Assembly (NCBI GenBank): GCA_003193925.1
Contig: PSPG01000008.1
Location: 62,001-126,000, forward strand
Length of the DNA: 64,000 bases
Source of the DNA: Candidatus Thalassarchaeum betae
GTDB taxonomy: Archaea > Thermoplasmatota > Poseidoniia > Poseidoniales > Thalassarchaeaceae
Direction: 5' to 3'
The first letter of the stretch is position 1. Every line of letters starts with the position of its first letter. Positions 9,302 to 19,482 of the stretch are shown in pieces. A model generated the notes under the pieces. The model searched no databases. It worked only from the letters and a program-made list of their open reading frames with translations, and was not told where the DNA came from. Position numbers and translations under genes: made by a program.

Positions 9302-10054
9302 ATGCTGGAGGACGGGGAGTTCGATGTGGCTGTCGCAGATGACGGCATCGAGGTCTGGGTCACCCAGATGGGCGGCTACATGAACATGAACACCGCATTC
9401 ATCGACAGGGCTGCCGGAATAGTCGCTATAGTCGACCCGTTCGATGCCAAGCGCTGGGTCGCGGCTCTGGCCGAGGAGGGGCTCTCGCCCACGCACCTGC
9501 TCTACACCCACACACATCGCGACCACACCGCCGGATACTCGATGATGCTCAACCTAGTCCCGGACGTCGAGGTCTGGGGGCACGAGGAGGCGCGGGTGCC
9601 GAGCCTGCTCAGCCATGTCGTATTCAAGAAGGTCGATTTCACCCACACCTGGGACAGCGAGCCGGACACCACCGTGGAGTGGTCTGCCGGATTGATCAGG
9701 CTCGGGGTCACGCATTCGCCCGGCCACGCCCCCGGCCACGTCACCTTCCACGGTCACGGAGTCTACCACGCCGGAGACCTACTGTTCACAGCGCACTCCG
9801 GGCGCGTCGACCTGCCCGGCAGCGACCCGCGTGCGCAGTGGAGGAGCGTGCTGTACGCGCGCGAGCTTCTCAGGGGATTGCCCGGTGACTGGAGGCTGAT
9901 CCCCGGGCACCGCTATGAGTGGATAGACGGCTCAACTCCTGACTGGGTAAGCCTCGAGCAGGCACTGGCGCACAACTTCTCGTTGAACTCGCCGGCGCTT
10001 GAGGCGTTCGAGCGACTGCCATGGCAGAGTTTCGATGATGATGTCAGCGCATGA
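9302..10054 (+). CDS. MBL-fold metallo-hydrolase
   Basis: THTHRDHTAG motif, HSPGHAPGHVTFHG, HAGDLLF. Confidence 0.9.
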   Translation: MLEDGEFDVAVADDGIEVWVTQMGGYMNMNTAFIDRAAGIVAIVDPFDAKRWVAALAEEGLSPTHLLYTHTHRDHTAGYSMMLNLVPDVEVWGHEEARVPSLLSHVVFKKVDFTHTWDSEPDTTVEWSAGLIRLGVTHSPGHAPGHVTFHGHGVYHAGDLLFTAHSGRVDLPGSDPRAQWRSVLYARELLRGLPGDWRLIPGHRYEWIDGSTPDWVSLEQALAHNFSLNSPALEAFERLPWQSFDDDVSA

Positions 10055-10207
10055 GGTCGTGCCGGGAAACTGAGTCACCGGCTCATTCCCTCACTGCATC
10101 TTATTCGCGGGCGCAGGAGAGGGAGGAGGAACCGATATAATAGCAGGTCCTGTCGGCCGAACCCCTACAGGGCAGGGGTAGTAGCAGCATGAACAGGCGC
10201 TTGGTGG

Positions 10208-11981
10208 GTGAGTAATGTGGGTTCTTTCGATTACGTAATCAGCATCGGCGGCGCGGCTGGACAGGGCATTGCGACTCCTGGGAACATCCTCGCTCGCCTG
10301 TTTGCTCGCCGGGGCATCCACATGTACGCCTACAACGCCTACCAATCCATCATCCGTGGTGGCCACTCCTTCCTCACCGTCCGTTGCAGTGACCGCGAGA
10401 TCCGCACCCATGGCGATGTCATCGACCTGATAATCTGCCTCAATCAGGACACGATGGACCGACACCTCGAGCACCTCGGCCCTGGCACCTCGGTCATCTT
10501 CAACAGCGACACAATCAAACCTGGAGAGGCGACCGAAGGAGTTCAGCTCTGCCCGATGGCTGTTGGCGAACTTGCTGGAAAGGGCTCCAACAAACTGATC
10601 CAGAACACGGTTTCGATTGCTGTCGCATGCCAGCTCCTAGGAGTCGAGTTCTCAGCCCTTGAAGACGTACTCGACTTCCAGTTCTCGGCCAAGGGCGAGG
10701 AACTGGTGGCGGAGAACGTGCGCGTGGCAAAGGCGGCGTACGAACACTCGGCGGCCAACTTCCAGCCTGCAGCGCAGCAGGCGCCACAGCCAAGTGCGCC
10801 TCTCGCCGTGTGGGCGGGCAATCAGGCCTTCGCCATGGCGTCGGCCAGTGCCGGTGTCAAGTTCTACTGCGCCTATCCGATGAGTCCCTCGACCGGCATC
10901 CTGCACTGGATGGCGGCCAACGCCCGTGAACTCGGCATCATGGTGCGTCAGGTCGAAGACGAGATCAGCGTCATCTGCATGACTGTGGGGGCGGCCCACG
11001 CCGGCTGTCGTTCGATGTGCGCCACCTCAGGTGGTGGATTCGCGTTGATGACTGAAGGGATAGGTGCAGCCGCCATGATGGGTCGTCAACGTGCAGCGTG
11101 CCGGCCCCTCCACCGGGGTGCCCACGAAGACCGAGCAGGGTGACCTGTGGCAGGTGCTCGGCGCCAGTCAGGGCGACTTCCCGAAACTCATCCTCGCACC
11201 AAGCAATCCTCTCGACGCCTTCCAGACGATTCCCGAGGTGTTCAACCTCGCCGACAAGTACCAGTTGCCGGCAATCATCGTCTCCGACCTGCTGATATCC
11301 GACGAGACTTCGACCATCGACCCGAAACTGCTCGACATGCATCCGGTCATCGACCGAGGTGAGCTCATCACCGAGGCTGGAGAGGAGGCTGGAAACTACG
11401 AGCGTTACAAGTTCACCGACAGCGGCATCTCGCCCCGTGCCCTCCCAGGGATCCCCGGCTACGAGCATATCGTGTCCACCGACGAGCACATGCCCGACGG
11501 CGTGCTCATCAGCGATGAGTTCACCCACCCGCACAAGCGCCGGGCGATGGTGGAGAAGAGACAGAGCAAGATGGATGGTCTGCTGGCTGAACTGGCTCCT
11601 CCGGCAATCGTCGGCCCCGCTGATGCTGAGGTAACTCTCGTCGGCTGGGGCTCTACCGCCGGCGTCATCCAAGAGGCCATCGAACAACTGGCGGCGGCCG
11701 GCGTGGTCGCCAATCATCTGCACTTCAAGTGGCTGGTCCCGTTCCACGCTGACGAGGCGAACGAGCTGCTGTCATCCTGCAAGCACACCATCATAGTCGA
11801 GAACAACTACACCGGGCTCTTCCATCGGTACCTGCGCAGCGAGACAGGTTTCACAGTGGATGGGCACATCCGCAAGTATGACGGTGAGCCGTTCAAGCCG
11901 CATCACATCACGGCCGCCGTTCAAGACCAACTGGCGGGTGGAGAGGCGTTGTCGGTGCCGTATGAGGAAATAATAGTCTGA
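10208..11981 (+). pseudogene. korA: 2-oxoacid:ferredoxin oxidoreductase alpha subunit (fused gamma/alpha), disrupted by a frameshift near 11080
   Basis: 10208..11143 encodes the N-terminal gamma domain and the start of the alpha domain; ORF 11091..11981 continues in another frame (VVNVQRAGPSTGVPTKTEQGDLWQVLGASQGDFP). Confidence 0.8.
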
Positions 11982-11992
11982 GGGGTGAGTGA

Positions 11993-12886
11993 ATGAGCGA
12001 TACGAATGTGCAAATCAGCTTGAAACCAAAGGACTTCAAGGGCAAGGTGGACCCTGATTGGTGCCCCGGCTGCGGCGACTTCGGCGTGCTGAGCGGTCTC
12101 CAGCGAGCGGTCTGTGAACTCGGTCTGCAACCGCATGAGATCCTCACCATCAGCGGCATCGGATGCTCATCGAACTTCCCCGGCTTCTTCAACTCGTACG
12201 GGATGCACACGCTGCACGGGCGGGCGCTGCCGCACGCGAGCGGGGCGAAGCTAGCGAACCACGAGATGAATGTCATAGTGACCGGAGGAGATGGAGACGG
12301 CTACGGCATCGGGGGGAATCACTTCACCCATACCAGCCGGCGTAACCTCGACATCCTGTACATCGTGATGAACAATCAGATCTACGGACTAACGACCGGT
12401 CAGATCTCGCCCACCAGCGAGGTCGGCATGAAGACCAAGAGCACCCCGTTCGGCAGCGTCGAGTTGCCAATCAACCCCATCGCGAGTGCGATTACGGCGG
12501 GAGCGACGTGGGTCGCGAGAGGCTACACTGGCAACATCAAGCAACTGACTCGATTGATTGTCGAGGGTATCCAGCACAAGGGATTCGCCCTACTCGACGT
12601 GTTCAGCCCATGTGTGACGTTCAACAAGGTCAACACCTACCAGTTCTTCCGGCCACGGGTGCAGCCACTGGAGGACATCGAGCATGATCCGAGCGACTGG
12701 AAGGCGGGTATCGAGAAGGCGATGCTTTGGGGGGATGTAATTCACACCGGCGTCTTCTTCGAGACCAAAACCAGGCTCACCCTGGGAGAACAGGAACCGG
12801 TACTCGACGAAGGCGGGCCGCTCGCCTTCCGCGAGCTCGGCCTCAGCAGTGAACAGACCGAACGCATCATCGCCCGCATGATGTGA
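11993..12886 (+). CDS. korB: 2-oxoacid:ferredoxin oxidoreductase beta subunit
   Basis: DWCPGCGDFGVLSGLQRAV; TPP-binding GGDGDGYGIGGNHF. Confidence 0.95.
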   Translation: MSDTNVQISLKPKDFKGKVDPDWCPGCGDFGVLSGLQRAVCELGLQPHEILTISGIGCSSNFPGFFNSYGMHTLHGRALPHASGAKLANHEMNVIVTGGDGDGYGIGGNHFTHTSRRNLDILYIVMNNQIYGLTTGQISPTSEVGMKTKSTPFGSVELPINPIASAITAGATWVARGYTGNIKQLTRLIVEGIQHKGFALLDVFSPCVTFNKVNTYQFFRPRVQPLEDIEHDPSDWKAGIEKAMLWGDVIHTGVFFETKTRLTLGEQEPVLDEGGPLAFRELGLSSEQTERIIARMM

Positions 12887-12896
12887 TTCGACGAAG

Positions 12897-13490
12897 CTAG
12901 CTGTTCTTCGACGGCCCTCTGTCCGGGCCTACAACAATGGTATGACACTGGTGAAGGGTTCGAACTCCTGCGACGGTGATGGCCGAGTCTCCATCTACGC
13001 AGCGCTCGCCTCCCCAGTCGCGGACCGTTCGCATCACCGTGCTTCGACCAGCATGGTTGTGGGGGTCGACCTTGAGCTCGACGCAGAGCTCCTCTGCTTC
13101 GCCCAGCCAGAGCAGCGAGGCGTCTATGGCCTTGCGTGCCAAGCCGTGCTGCTGCTCGGAGCTGCGGACCCAGTAGCCTAGGTTCCAGATTGCCTTGCCG
13201 GAGCGCGTCACGCGGTCGAATCCGACCAGTCCAAGAAGAGCTCCGTCCCAAGGTCGAATCATCAACCAATGATGTAGCATCCCGGTCCGTCCCATTCGCT
13301 CGGTCTCGGCGAGGAAGTCCACTATCTGGGAGTCGAAGGGCCGGTCCGGGTTAATCCAAGGCATCGCCCTGCTGACCTCGGGCCAAGTCTCCTCGAAGGC
13401 CTCCATCATCTCCGGGCCGTACTCGCTCGTCGCAGGCCTCAGCACCAGCCTGTCATCGACCCGAATAGTGGCCGTCGCACGCCTCAGCAC
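12897..13490 (-). CDS. GNAT family N-acetyltransferase (RimJ/RimL-like)
   Basis: WNLGYWVRSSEQQHGLARKAIDASLLWLGE; VDPHNHAGRSTVMR. Confidence 0.85.
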   Translation of the reverse strand: MLRRATATIRVDDRLVLRPATSEYGPEMMEAFEETWPEVSRAMPWINPDRPFDSQIVDFLAETERMGRTGMLHHWLMIRPWDGALLGLVGFDRVTRSGKAIWNLGYWVRSSEQQHGLARKAIDASLLWLGEAEELCVELKVDPHNHAGRSTVMRTVRDWGGERCVDGDSAITVAGVRTLHQCHTIVVGPDRGPSKNS

Positions 13491-13533
13491 GGAGTTTCGG
13501 CAGCGGTCCTATCGCATCAGGGCTACGGATCCA

Positions 13534-14730
13534 TCAAGGTCGCAACTTCGCCTTCGCCGTCGCCACATTCGGGTCGCTGGGCAGCTCTTTCTGGGCCGAT
13601 TTCAAAAGAGCGTCCACCGCATTCGAGCGGCCTATCCTCTGCAGCAGGGCTCCCACGGGGTAGACCAGCTTGGGGCGGTCGCCGAGATGGGGGCCGACTT
13701 CGTCGATGATGACGGTGGACTGCGCGATGTCCCTGGAGCGGGCCGCCTCCATCGCCGCTTTCACCCGAAGAGCGACCTTGCGATCAGACCACATGTCCTG
13801 CTGAGCCCATGGCCAGTAGTTGTCGGGCTCAGGAGCCTTGGCACTGATGGGCGGAATAACCGGGGGCGGTGGGATGGGCATCGGCTCCTGGTCCTCGTCG
13901 ACTTCTGGAGGGGATGGTGGGGCCGGGGGCATCAGCGGTGGTGGAAGATCAGTCGGAGGCGGTGGTATCTCGACCTCGCCTGGAGCCTCTTCCGGCTCGG
14001 CCTCTAGCAGGGTTATCAAATCGGACTTATTGAGTTTGGAGAAGCCTGTCAGTCCGCGCTCCCTCGCCATCTTCTTCAGAGTGTCCACGGTCATGTTCGA
14101 AAGGCCGGAATCGGCCTCGGGCTCCACCTCTGGCTCGGGCTCCGGTGCCGGCTCAGACCCTTGGACCTCAGCCATCTCGCCGTTCGTGTCCGGAATCTCA
14201 CTGGCCGAGATGACCTCGACGGTCTCAGGTGCGTCGGCGGTGGGCTGAACGAGTTCTATCTGCTGCGTCTGAATCGCCTCAATCGGTTCCGGTTCGATCT
14301 CCGGGACCTCGAACTTAGTAACGAACTCGGGAGCGTCCCCGGGCTTGAGCTCGTACTCCACATCCTCCTCGTCCGATGGCTCTGGGTGGTCGACGGTCAT
14401 GGCGAAGGACGGCTTCTGATTCGTCAGCACCACGTCGTCCTTGCCGTACTGCTTGACTTCAATCGTCATATCGTCCATGGTGAATGAGGCCTTCGACCAA
14501 TCGATAATCTCGTCGCTGTCGTCCTCCTCCATCTGCTCAAGGAGCTCGTCGAAGAGGTCGGTGGCGACCTCATCATCGATAGTCGATTCCTGCTGGTGAG
14601 AGGCTTTCTGCAGTTGGTAGGAGCAACGAGAGCAACTCTCGGTGCCCTCGGGGTTCCTCTGCTGGCACAACGGGCATTCGACACCCACCTCCTCCTGCTT
14701 TCGCCAGGCTTTGAATCGGTCGAACACCAT
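13534..14730 (-). CDS. Zinc-ribbon protein with acidic/proline-rich linker and SAP/Rho_N-like helical motif
   Basis: N-terminal CPLCQQRNPEGTESCSRCSYQL; MTVDTLKKMARERGLTGFSKLNKSDLITLLEA. Confidence 0.65.
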   Translation of the reverse strand: MVFDRFKAWRKQEEVGVECPLCQQRNPEGTESCSRCSYQLQKASHQQESTIDDEVATDLFDELLEQMEEDDSDEIIDWSKASFTMDDMTIEVKQYGKDDVVLTNQKPSFAMTVDHPEPSDEEDVEYELKPGDAPEFVTKFEVPEIEPEPIEAIQTQQIELVQPTADAPETVEVISASEIPDTNGEMAEVQGSEPAPEPEPEVEPEADSGLSNMTVDTLKKMARERGLTGFSKLNKSDLITLLEAEPEEAPGEVEIPPPPTDLPPPLMPPAPPSPPEVDEDQEPMPIPPPPVIPPISAKAPEPDNYWPWAQQDMWSDRKVALRVKAAMEAARSRDIAQSTVIIDEVGPHLGDRPKLVYPVGALLQRIGRSNAVDALLKSAQKELPSDPNVATAKAKLRP

Positions 14731-14866
14731 TCAGTCCCCTCCTAGATGCCCGTCCTCGTCGAAAGTCTCCGTATAATATTCACCCGGTGTTGGTCGCCCG
14801 CCGTCTAGGACGGCGGCGGCCGTGATAGAGGGAATCGTGATGTGATGGCACGTTCGTCGGCTGTGC

Positions 14867-16792
14867 ATGGCAGACGACCCTGGGGAGTTGCCGGCGCGCT
14901 TCAATCGCAGTCAGGATCATCACGAGGCCTATCTGAATCTGATTGGGTGGGAGTTGGAAGACGAGCTGGCAGCGACGGAGAAGCGGCTTCGCGAATGGCC
15001 CGATGGCAGGCTCGCAGCAAACGGGATTGCGCTGTTCGACTTGGTCGCGAAGACTGACGGCTGGCTGTTCGGGCAGCGCATCGTGAAGCTGGTGAGGCGT
15101 GATCGGCAGGCCTTCGGGATGCATCGCTTCAGGCAGGGCGACATCGTGATGCTCAGCCGTCGCAACCCGCTTTCCGAGAAGCCGGTCGAGGCGATTGTCA
15201 GCAATCGGACGCGTTTCTTCATTCGCATCGTCCTGCCCGAGGCCCCCACCGGCCTACGTAGGGACACCTGGAGGATGGACAGAGGCGCCAACAGGGTGGC
15301 GCACGACAGGATGCGCGATGCTCTGAACTCAATCTTCGAGGAGGATGGCGGTGCTCCGATGCGCGACCTCCTGCTCGGCTTGGTCCACGACCCCGTCGGT
15401 ACGGCCTCGCTGGCCCCTCACCTAGGGGTCGCACGCTCCAGACCGACCTCTCTGGCCTCCGATCTCAACAAGGCCCAGAGGGAGGCCGCCCAAGCCGCTC
15501 TGGAACAGCGTCTCACTCTGATCCAGGGTCCGCCGGGAACCGGGAAGACCCATACCGGCGTGCGCATCCTCGAGACTTGGGCCAAGCAGGACCTTGGAAC
15601 CATTCTCGCGGTCGCCGACTCCAACGTCGCGGTCGACAACCTGCTCGAGGGTCTGCTCTCCCTCAATATCCGCGCCGTGCGTCTCGGACAGCCCGTCAAG
15701 GTCAGAGAGAGCCTCAGAGAAGCCACGATGGATGCCCAGATGGAGGAGCATCCCCTGCATCGCGACCTCGACCACTGGCTCAAGTCAAACGAGAAACTCG
15801 ATCGCCGAGTCAAGGGGATGAAGGGCAAGGAAAAGGGGCTGGCGCACCGCGATCTGAGGCGCGGTTGGAAGGAGGTTCGCCGGATCGAGGCGCAGATGCG
15901 GGATGACATCCTAGACCGTGCTCAGGTGCTGTGCTGCACCTGCATTGGCTCGGGACACCAAATACTGGACGGGCGCAGGTTCTCCCGCGTCCTCATCGAC
16001 GAGGCCACGCAAGCCACCGAACCTGCCGCTCTGGTTCCTCTGGTGCGCGGCGCACGCCAGATTGTCCTGATCGGGGACCATCGCCAACTGCCACCGACAG
16101 TCATCTCACAGCGCGCCGAGAACGGTGGTCTGAACCGCTCCCTGTTCGAGCGGATAACTGAGATGGGCATCGAGCCGCTGCTGCTGCGAACCCAGTACAG
16201 AATGCACCCGGCGATCTCCTGCTTTCCCAACGAGCGCTTCTATGGGGGTCTGCTGGAGGACGGGGTCGCAGCAGAGGACAGGGCGACACCTGCCGGTCTG
16301 CTTTGGCCCGACTGGGAGCAGCCGATCGCCTTCCTCCCACTCAAAGGCGGCGAAGTGACAGCACCTGACGGCGCATCTAAGGAGAATCCGGCCGAGGCGG
16401 TGTGGATAGCGCGCCTGCTCGAGGGGCTCTTGGACGCAGGCGAGCTGCAGCAGGAGGACATCGGAATCATCACGCCGTACGCGGGGCAGGTCAGGGCGAT
16501 CCGCGACAGCGTCCCGGAGAAGTACGACGGGGTCGAGGTCCACACCGTCGACGGCTACCAGGGACGCGAGAAGGAAGTCATCCTATTCTCCTGCGTGCGC
16601 TCCAACAGCGATGGCAACGTCGGCTTCCTCGCCGACTCGCGGCGGCTCAACGTCGCGCTGACCCGCGCCAAGCGTGGATTGATCGTGGTCGGGGACCCCG
16701 GAACGCTGCGCTACGACGAGGATTGGGCAGCGTGGCTAGAACACGTGCGAAGTCGCAACCTTGAGGCGTGGCACTTGCTCGGAATGGCCTGA
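14867..16792 (+). CDS. Superfamily 1 helicase, UPF1/IGHMBP2-like
   Basis: Walker A GPPGTGKTHTGVRILE, LIDEATQATEPAALVPL, GDHRQLPPTV, TVDGYQGREKEVILFSCVRSN, LNVALTRAKRGLIVVGD. Confidence 0.95.
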   Translation: MADDPGELPARFNRSQDHHEAYLNLIGWELEDELAATEKRLREWPDGRLAANGIALFDLVAKTDGWLFGQRIVKLVRRDRQAFGMHRFRQGDIVMLSRRNPLSEKPVEAIVSNRTRFFIRIVLPEAPTGLRRDTWRMDRGANRVAHDRMRDALNSIFEEDGGAPMRDLLLGLVHDPVGTASLAPHLGVARSRPTSLASDLNKAQREAAQAALEQRLTLIQGPPGTGKTHTGVRILETWAKQDLGTILAVADSNVAVDNLLEGLLSLNIRAVRLGQPVKVRESLREATMDAQMEEHPLHRDLDHWLKSNEKLDRRVKGMKGKEKGLAHRDLRRGWKEVRRIEAQMRDDILDRAQVLCCTCIGSGHQILDGRRFSRVLIDEATQATEPAALVPLVRGARQIVLIGDHRQLPPTVISQRAENGGLNRSLFERITEMGIEPLLLRTQYRMHPAISCFPNERFYGGLLEDGVAAEDRATPAGLLWPDWEQPIAFLPLKGGEVTAPDGASKENPAEAVWIARLLEGLLDAGELQQEDIGIITPYAGQVRAIRDSVPEKYDGVEVHTVDGYQGREKEVILFSCVRSNSDGNVGFLADSRRLNVALTRAKRGLIVVGDPGTLRYDEDWAAWLEHVRSRNLEAWHLLGMA

Positions 16793-16801
16793 GAGGTACG
16801 C

Positions 16802-17380
16802 ATGACTGACCACGACTCGCCTATTCAATTGAACCTGAGTGGTGGCACTCTGGCCAAGCAGATTGTCTCTGCCGGGGACGGCGGACACTGGCCGATCCCC
16901 GACGGCACGATACTGGCTTCCGGAGTCAGGAGGCTGGCTGCCTTCGCAGTGGACGTCGTGATTGTGACGACCATCCTGATGGTCGTGACCAGAAGGCAGG
17001 TCATAAACGCCTGGAACATCGACCTCTGGACTTCTCCGGACTTCCATTACGCCCTCGCCCACGCCTCGGTCGTACTGATTGCCCACTGGCTGTACTGGAG
17101 GGTCACCGGACTGAGCTTCTCACGTTCGCTCGGACAACGCATGTTCGGCATCGCGGTGATTGCCGAGGACGGCTCGGGCATGACGAGCCAGATGTGGGAC
17201 CGGAGGGCGCTGCGCAAGCTGCTCTACCTCCTGCCGGTCCTGAACCTCTACTTCGGAGCGTACGACCTAGCGAGGATCTCACAGCGCCACACGCACCAGT
17301 CGAACATCGACCTGCACGTGGGCTCCATCGTTGCGCATGCAGACTCGCTGCCGCCGGCGAGCAGGCGCCACATAAGGTAG
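16802..17380 (+). CDS. RDD family membrane protein
   Basis: VRRLAAFAVDVVIVTTILM...SFSRSLGQRMFGIAVI. Confidence 0.8.
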   Translation: MTDHDSPIQLNLSGGTLAKQIVSAGDGGHWPIPDGTILASGVRRLAAFAVDVVIVTTILMVVTRRQVINAWNIDLWTSPDFHYALAHASVVLIAHWLYWRVTGLSFSRSLGQRMFGIAVIAEDGSGMTSQMWDRRALRKLLYLLPVLNLYFGAYDLARISQRHTHQSNIDLHVGSIVAHADSLPPASRRHIR

Positions 17381-17388
17381 GTGAGGAG

Positions 17389-17991
17389 ATGCTGGATGCA
17401 GTGGAGTGCGCGCTTTCAGGCGGGTGCATCGTCTACCCTACCACGACCCAGCCGGCGCTGGGCTGCCTGCCCGAGCCGGCTGCGCTCGACGGGCTGTACG
17501 AGCTGAAGCAGCGGCCTGCTGACATGCCTGTCAGCATTGGCGTGGCAAGCCTCGAACAGGCCGCCGCGCTGGTCGAGGTGCCAGACGACGTGCGCGACTT
17601 CCTCGCAGCCTTTCCAGAGGGCTCCCTGACCGTGGTTCTGCGAGCCCACGAGACTCTGGACGCGCGACTCGGGGGCGATAACGTGGCAATCCGAGTCGTC
17701 GCTCACCCGGTGGCCAAGGAGCTGCTCGCAATCACCGGCCCGCTCACGGCGAGCAGTGCCAACAGGAGCGGTGAGGAGCCAGTCTCCGACTGCGACGAGG
17801 CAACGCGCCTCCTATCAGCCACCGGAGAGGGGGTATCGAGCGTGTCCGGTGTGTGTCCCGGAGGGGCACCCAGTACATTGATAGCGTGGTATTCGGTCTG
17901 TGGTTCAACCCAGTTGAGTGATACCGAGGTATTGAGAGAGGGAGTAGTTAGCACTGAGGAGATTCTCACATGGTTGAGGAAGGAGACCTGA
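17389..17991 (+). CDS. Sua5/YciO/YrdC-family (threonylcarbamoyl-AMP synthase-like) protein
   Basis: GGCIVYPTTTQPALGCLPEPAALDGLYELKQRPADMPVSI; GPLTASSANRSGE; start set at ATG 17389 to avoid overlap with the RDD gene. Confidence 0.85.
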   Translation: MLDAVECALSGGCIVYPTTTQPALGCLPEPAALDGLYELKQRPADMPVSIGVASLEQAAALVEVPDDVRDFLAAFPEGSLTVVLRAHETLDARLGGDNVAIRVVAHPVAKELLAITGPLTASSANRSGEEPVSDCDEATRLLSATGEGVSSVSGVCPGGAPSTLIAWYSVCGSTQLSDTEVLREGVVSTEEILTWLRKET

Positions 17992-18983
17992 AGCAGTGGC
18001 GAGATGCCGGCCGCGTCGCTCGCAGGACCATCGAGGGAATCAAGGGCGAGATCACAGCCGGCAAGTCCTGGGACGAGGTCATCGACTCCGCGGAGCGCTT
18101 CATCAAGCGTCACGGAGGGCACGCCGCCTTCCCCGTAACCATCTCCGTCAATGAGATGGCTGCGCACTACACCACCAACACCGAGCTCGAGCCTCCTGAG
18201 GGGTTGGAGGGGGAGATGGTCTTTCAGAAGGGGGATCTCGTCAAATTCGACGTCGGCGTCCACATCAAGGGCGCCATCGCCGACAACGCGCTCACCGTAG
18301 AAGTGGGCGGTGGCGGCAAACACACCGATCAAATCCGCGCTGCCGAGGAGGCTCGTGACGCTGCCATCGAGAAGATGCACCCCGGAACCCCTTGGCACGA
18401 GATAGGGGCTGCCGCCGAGCAGGTGTCCAAGGATGCAGGCTTCGAGCCGATACGGAACCTCTGCGGGCACCAGCTCGAGCGCTGGAACCTGCACGCTGGA
18501 ACCTCAATCCCATCGTACTCGTGTGGAGCGAAGAACCCCGGTTTCAAGGGCGACGTGGAGGTCGGCGGGATCTATGCAGTCGAGCCATTCAACACTACGG
18601 GAAAGTCCGGTATGGTGGAGAATGTCCCTCCTGTCGGCTCCTCCAACATCCTGAGGGTCACTGGCGATGTCAAGATTCGCAAGGCCCTAGCCAAGGGCAA
18701 ACTCAAGCCACTCGGCGCGACCATGGCTCGTTACATAGAAGAGAGGTATAACACGCTCCCGTTCGCCGAGCGTTGGGCCTACCCCCTGTTGGTGAAGCCG
18801 TTCCCCGGCGAGGAAAAGGAGTCGTTGCGCCGCAAGTGGAATGCCCTGGTCAAGAAACTGATCTCGATCAGGTTCGCAGAGGTCTATGCGGCGCTGCGTG
18901 ACGCCGATGGCGGCAACGTCGGACAGTTCGAGCACACGGTGCTCGTTACCGAAGGCGGACCAGAGGTTCTTACTATCCAATGA
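17970..18983 (+). CDS. map: Methionine aminopeptidase, type II (archaeal)
   Basis: HGGHAAFPVTISVNEMAAHYTTN; VKFDVGVHIKGAIADNALTV; GHQLERWNLHAGTSIPSY. Confidence 0.96.
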   Translation: MVEEGDLKQWRDAGRVARRTIEGIKGEITAGKSWDEVIDSAERFIKRHGGHAAFPVTISVNEMAAHYTTNTELEPPEGLEGEMVFQKGDLVKFDVGVHIKGAIADNALTVEVGGGGKHTDQIRAAEEARDAAIEKMHPGTPWHEIGAAAEQVSKDAGFEPIRNLCGHQLERWNLHAGTSIPSYSCGAKNPGFKGDVEVGGIYAVEPFNTTGKSGMVENVPPVGSSNILRVTGDVKIRKALAKGKLKPLGATMARYIEERYNTLPFAERWAYPLLVKPFPGEEKESLRRKWNALVKKLISIRFAEVYAALRDADGGNVGQFEHTVLVTEGGPEVLTIQ

Positions 18984-19044
18984 TAGGCTCTCAATACAGC
19001 GTTTCTTGGTCCTAATGACTGAAATCTCGCAACGATTATCAAGC

Positions 19045-19260
19045 GCCGGCTCCAATGAGCGACTGTACAGGGACGACAGGTTCTCGCTGAGTGCATCCCA
19101 TCCCCTCGCTTTTATCTCTCGCCCTGTACACCTGAATCGGGTGGCTGCAAGGCTATGCTAAGTCCTGTTTCGGTATCTCTAGCCGGTAAAAGTTCCATTC
19201 GCATCACCACCATCACGGGGCGTGGAACCCGTAGACGAGTGGACCGTGGCGAACTCAAGG
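19045..19260. repeat. Direct repeat copy 1 (~216 bp, ~90% identical by hand alignment to copy 2)
   Basis: gccggctccaatgagcgactgtacag...gtggaacccgtagacgagtggaccgtggcgaactcaagg aligns with 20352-20568. Confidence 0.9.
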
Positions 19261-19457
19261 ACCTCGATCTCGTCGTGGCAGTCAGCATCGGCTTCCTGAC
19301 CTTGCCGACATGGGCCGGGGTGCTGGGTGGAATCGGAACCTCGGAAGCCCTCGCCAGCTTGCCGCTGAGCATGATACCGACGTTCGCGGTTCCAATCTAC
19401 TTCATCTTCCACCTGATCACGCTGCGACGACTGCGAAAATGGCCTGCTCACCGATGA
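19155..19457 (+). CDS. Short membrane-protein ORF; possibly a frameshifted relative of the downstream SAP-domain membrane protein
   Basis: ELKDLDLVVAVSIGFLTLPTWAGVLGG...IPTFAVPIYFIFHLITLRRLR (two hydrophobic segments); SAP-like start VEPVDEWTVA lies in another frame, separated by a 1-nt difference. Confidence 0.4.
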   Translation: MLSPVSVSLAGKSSIRITTITGRGTRRRVDRGELKDLDLVVAVSIGFLTLPTWAGVLGGIGTSEALASLPLSMIPTFAVPIYFIFHLITLRRLRKWPAHR

Positions 19458-19482
19458 CTGGACAGCGTTCGATGATCTCTGA

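Noticed and set aside
13820-14248. Gly/Ser-rich + strand ORF opposite the zinc-ribbon/SAP protein
   Set aside because: Antisense of a proline-rich linker; low-complexity artefact.
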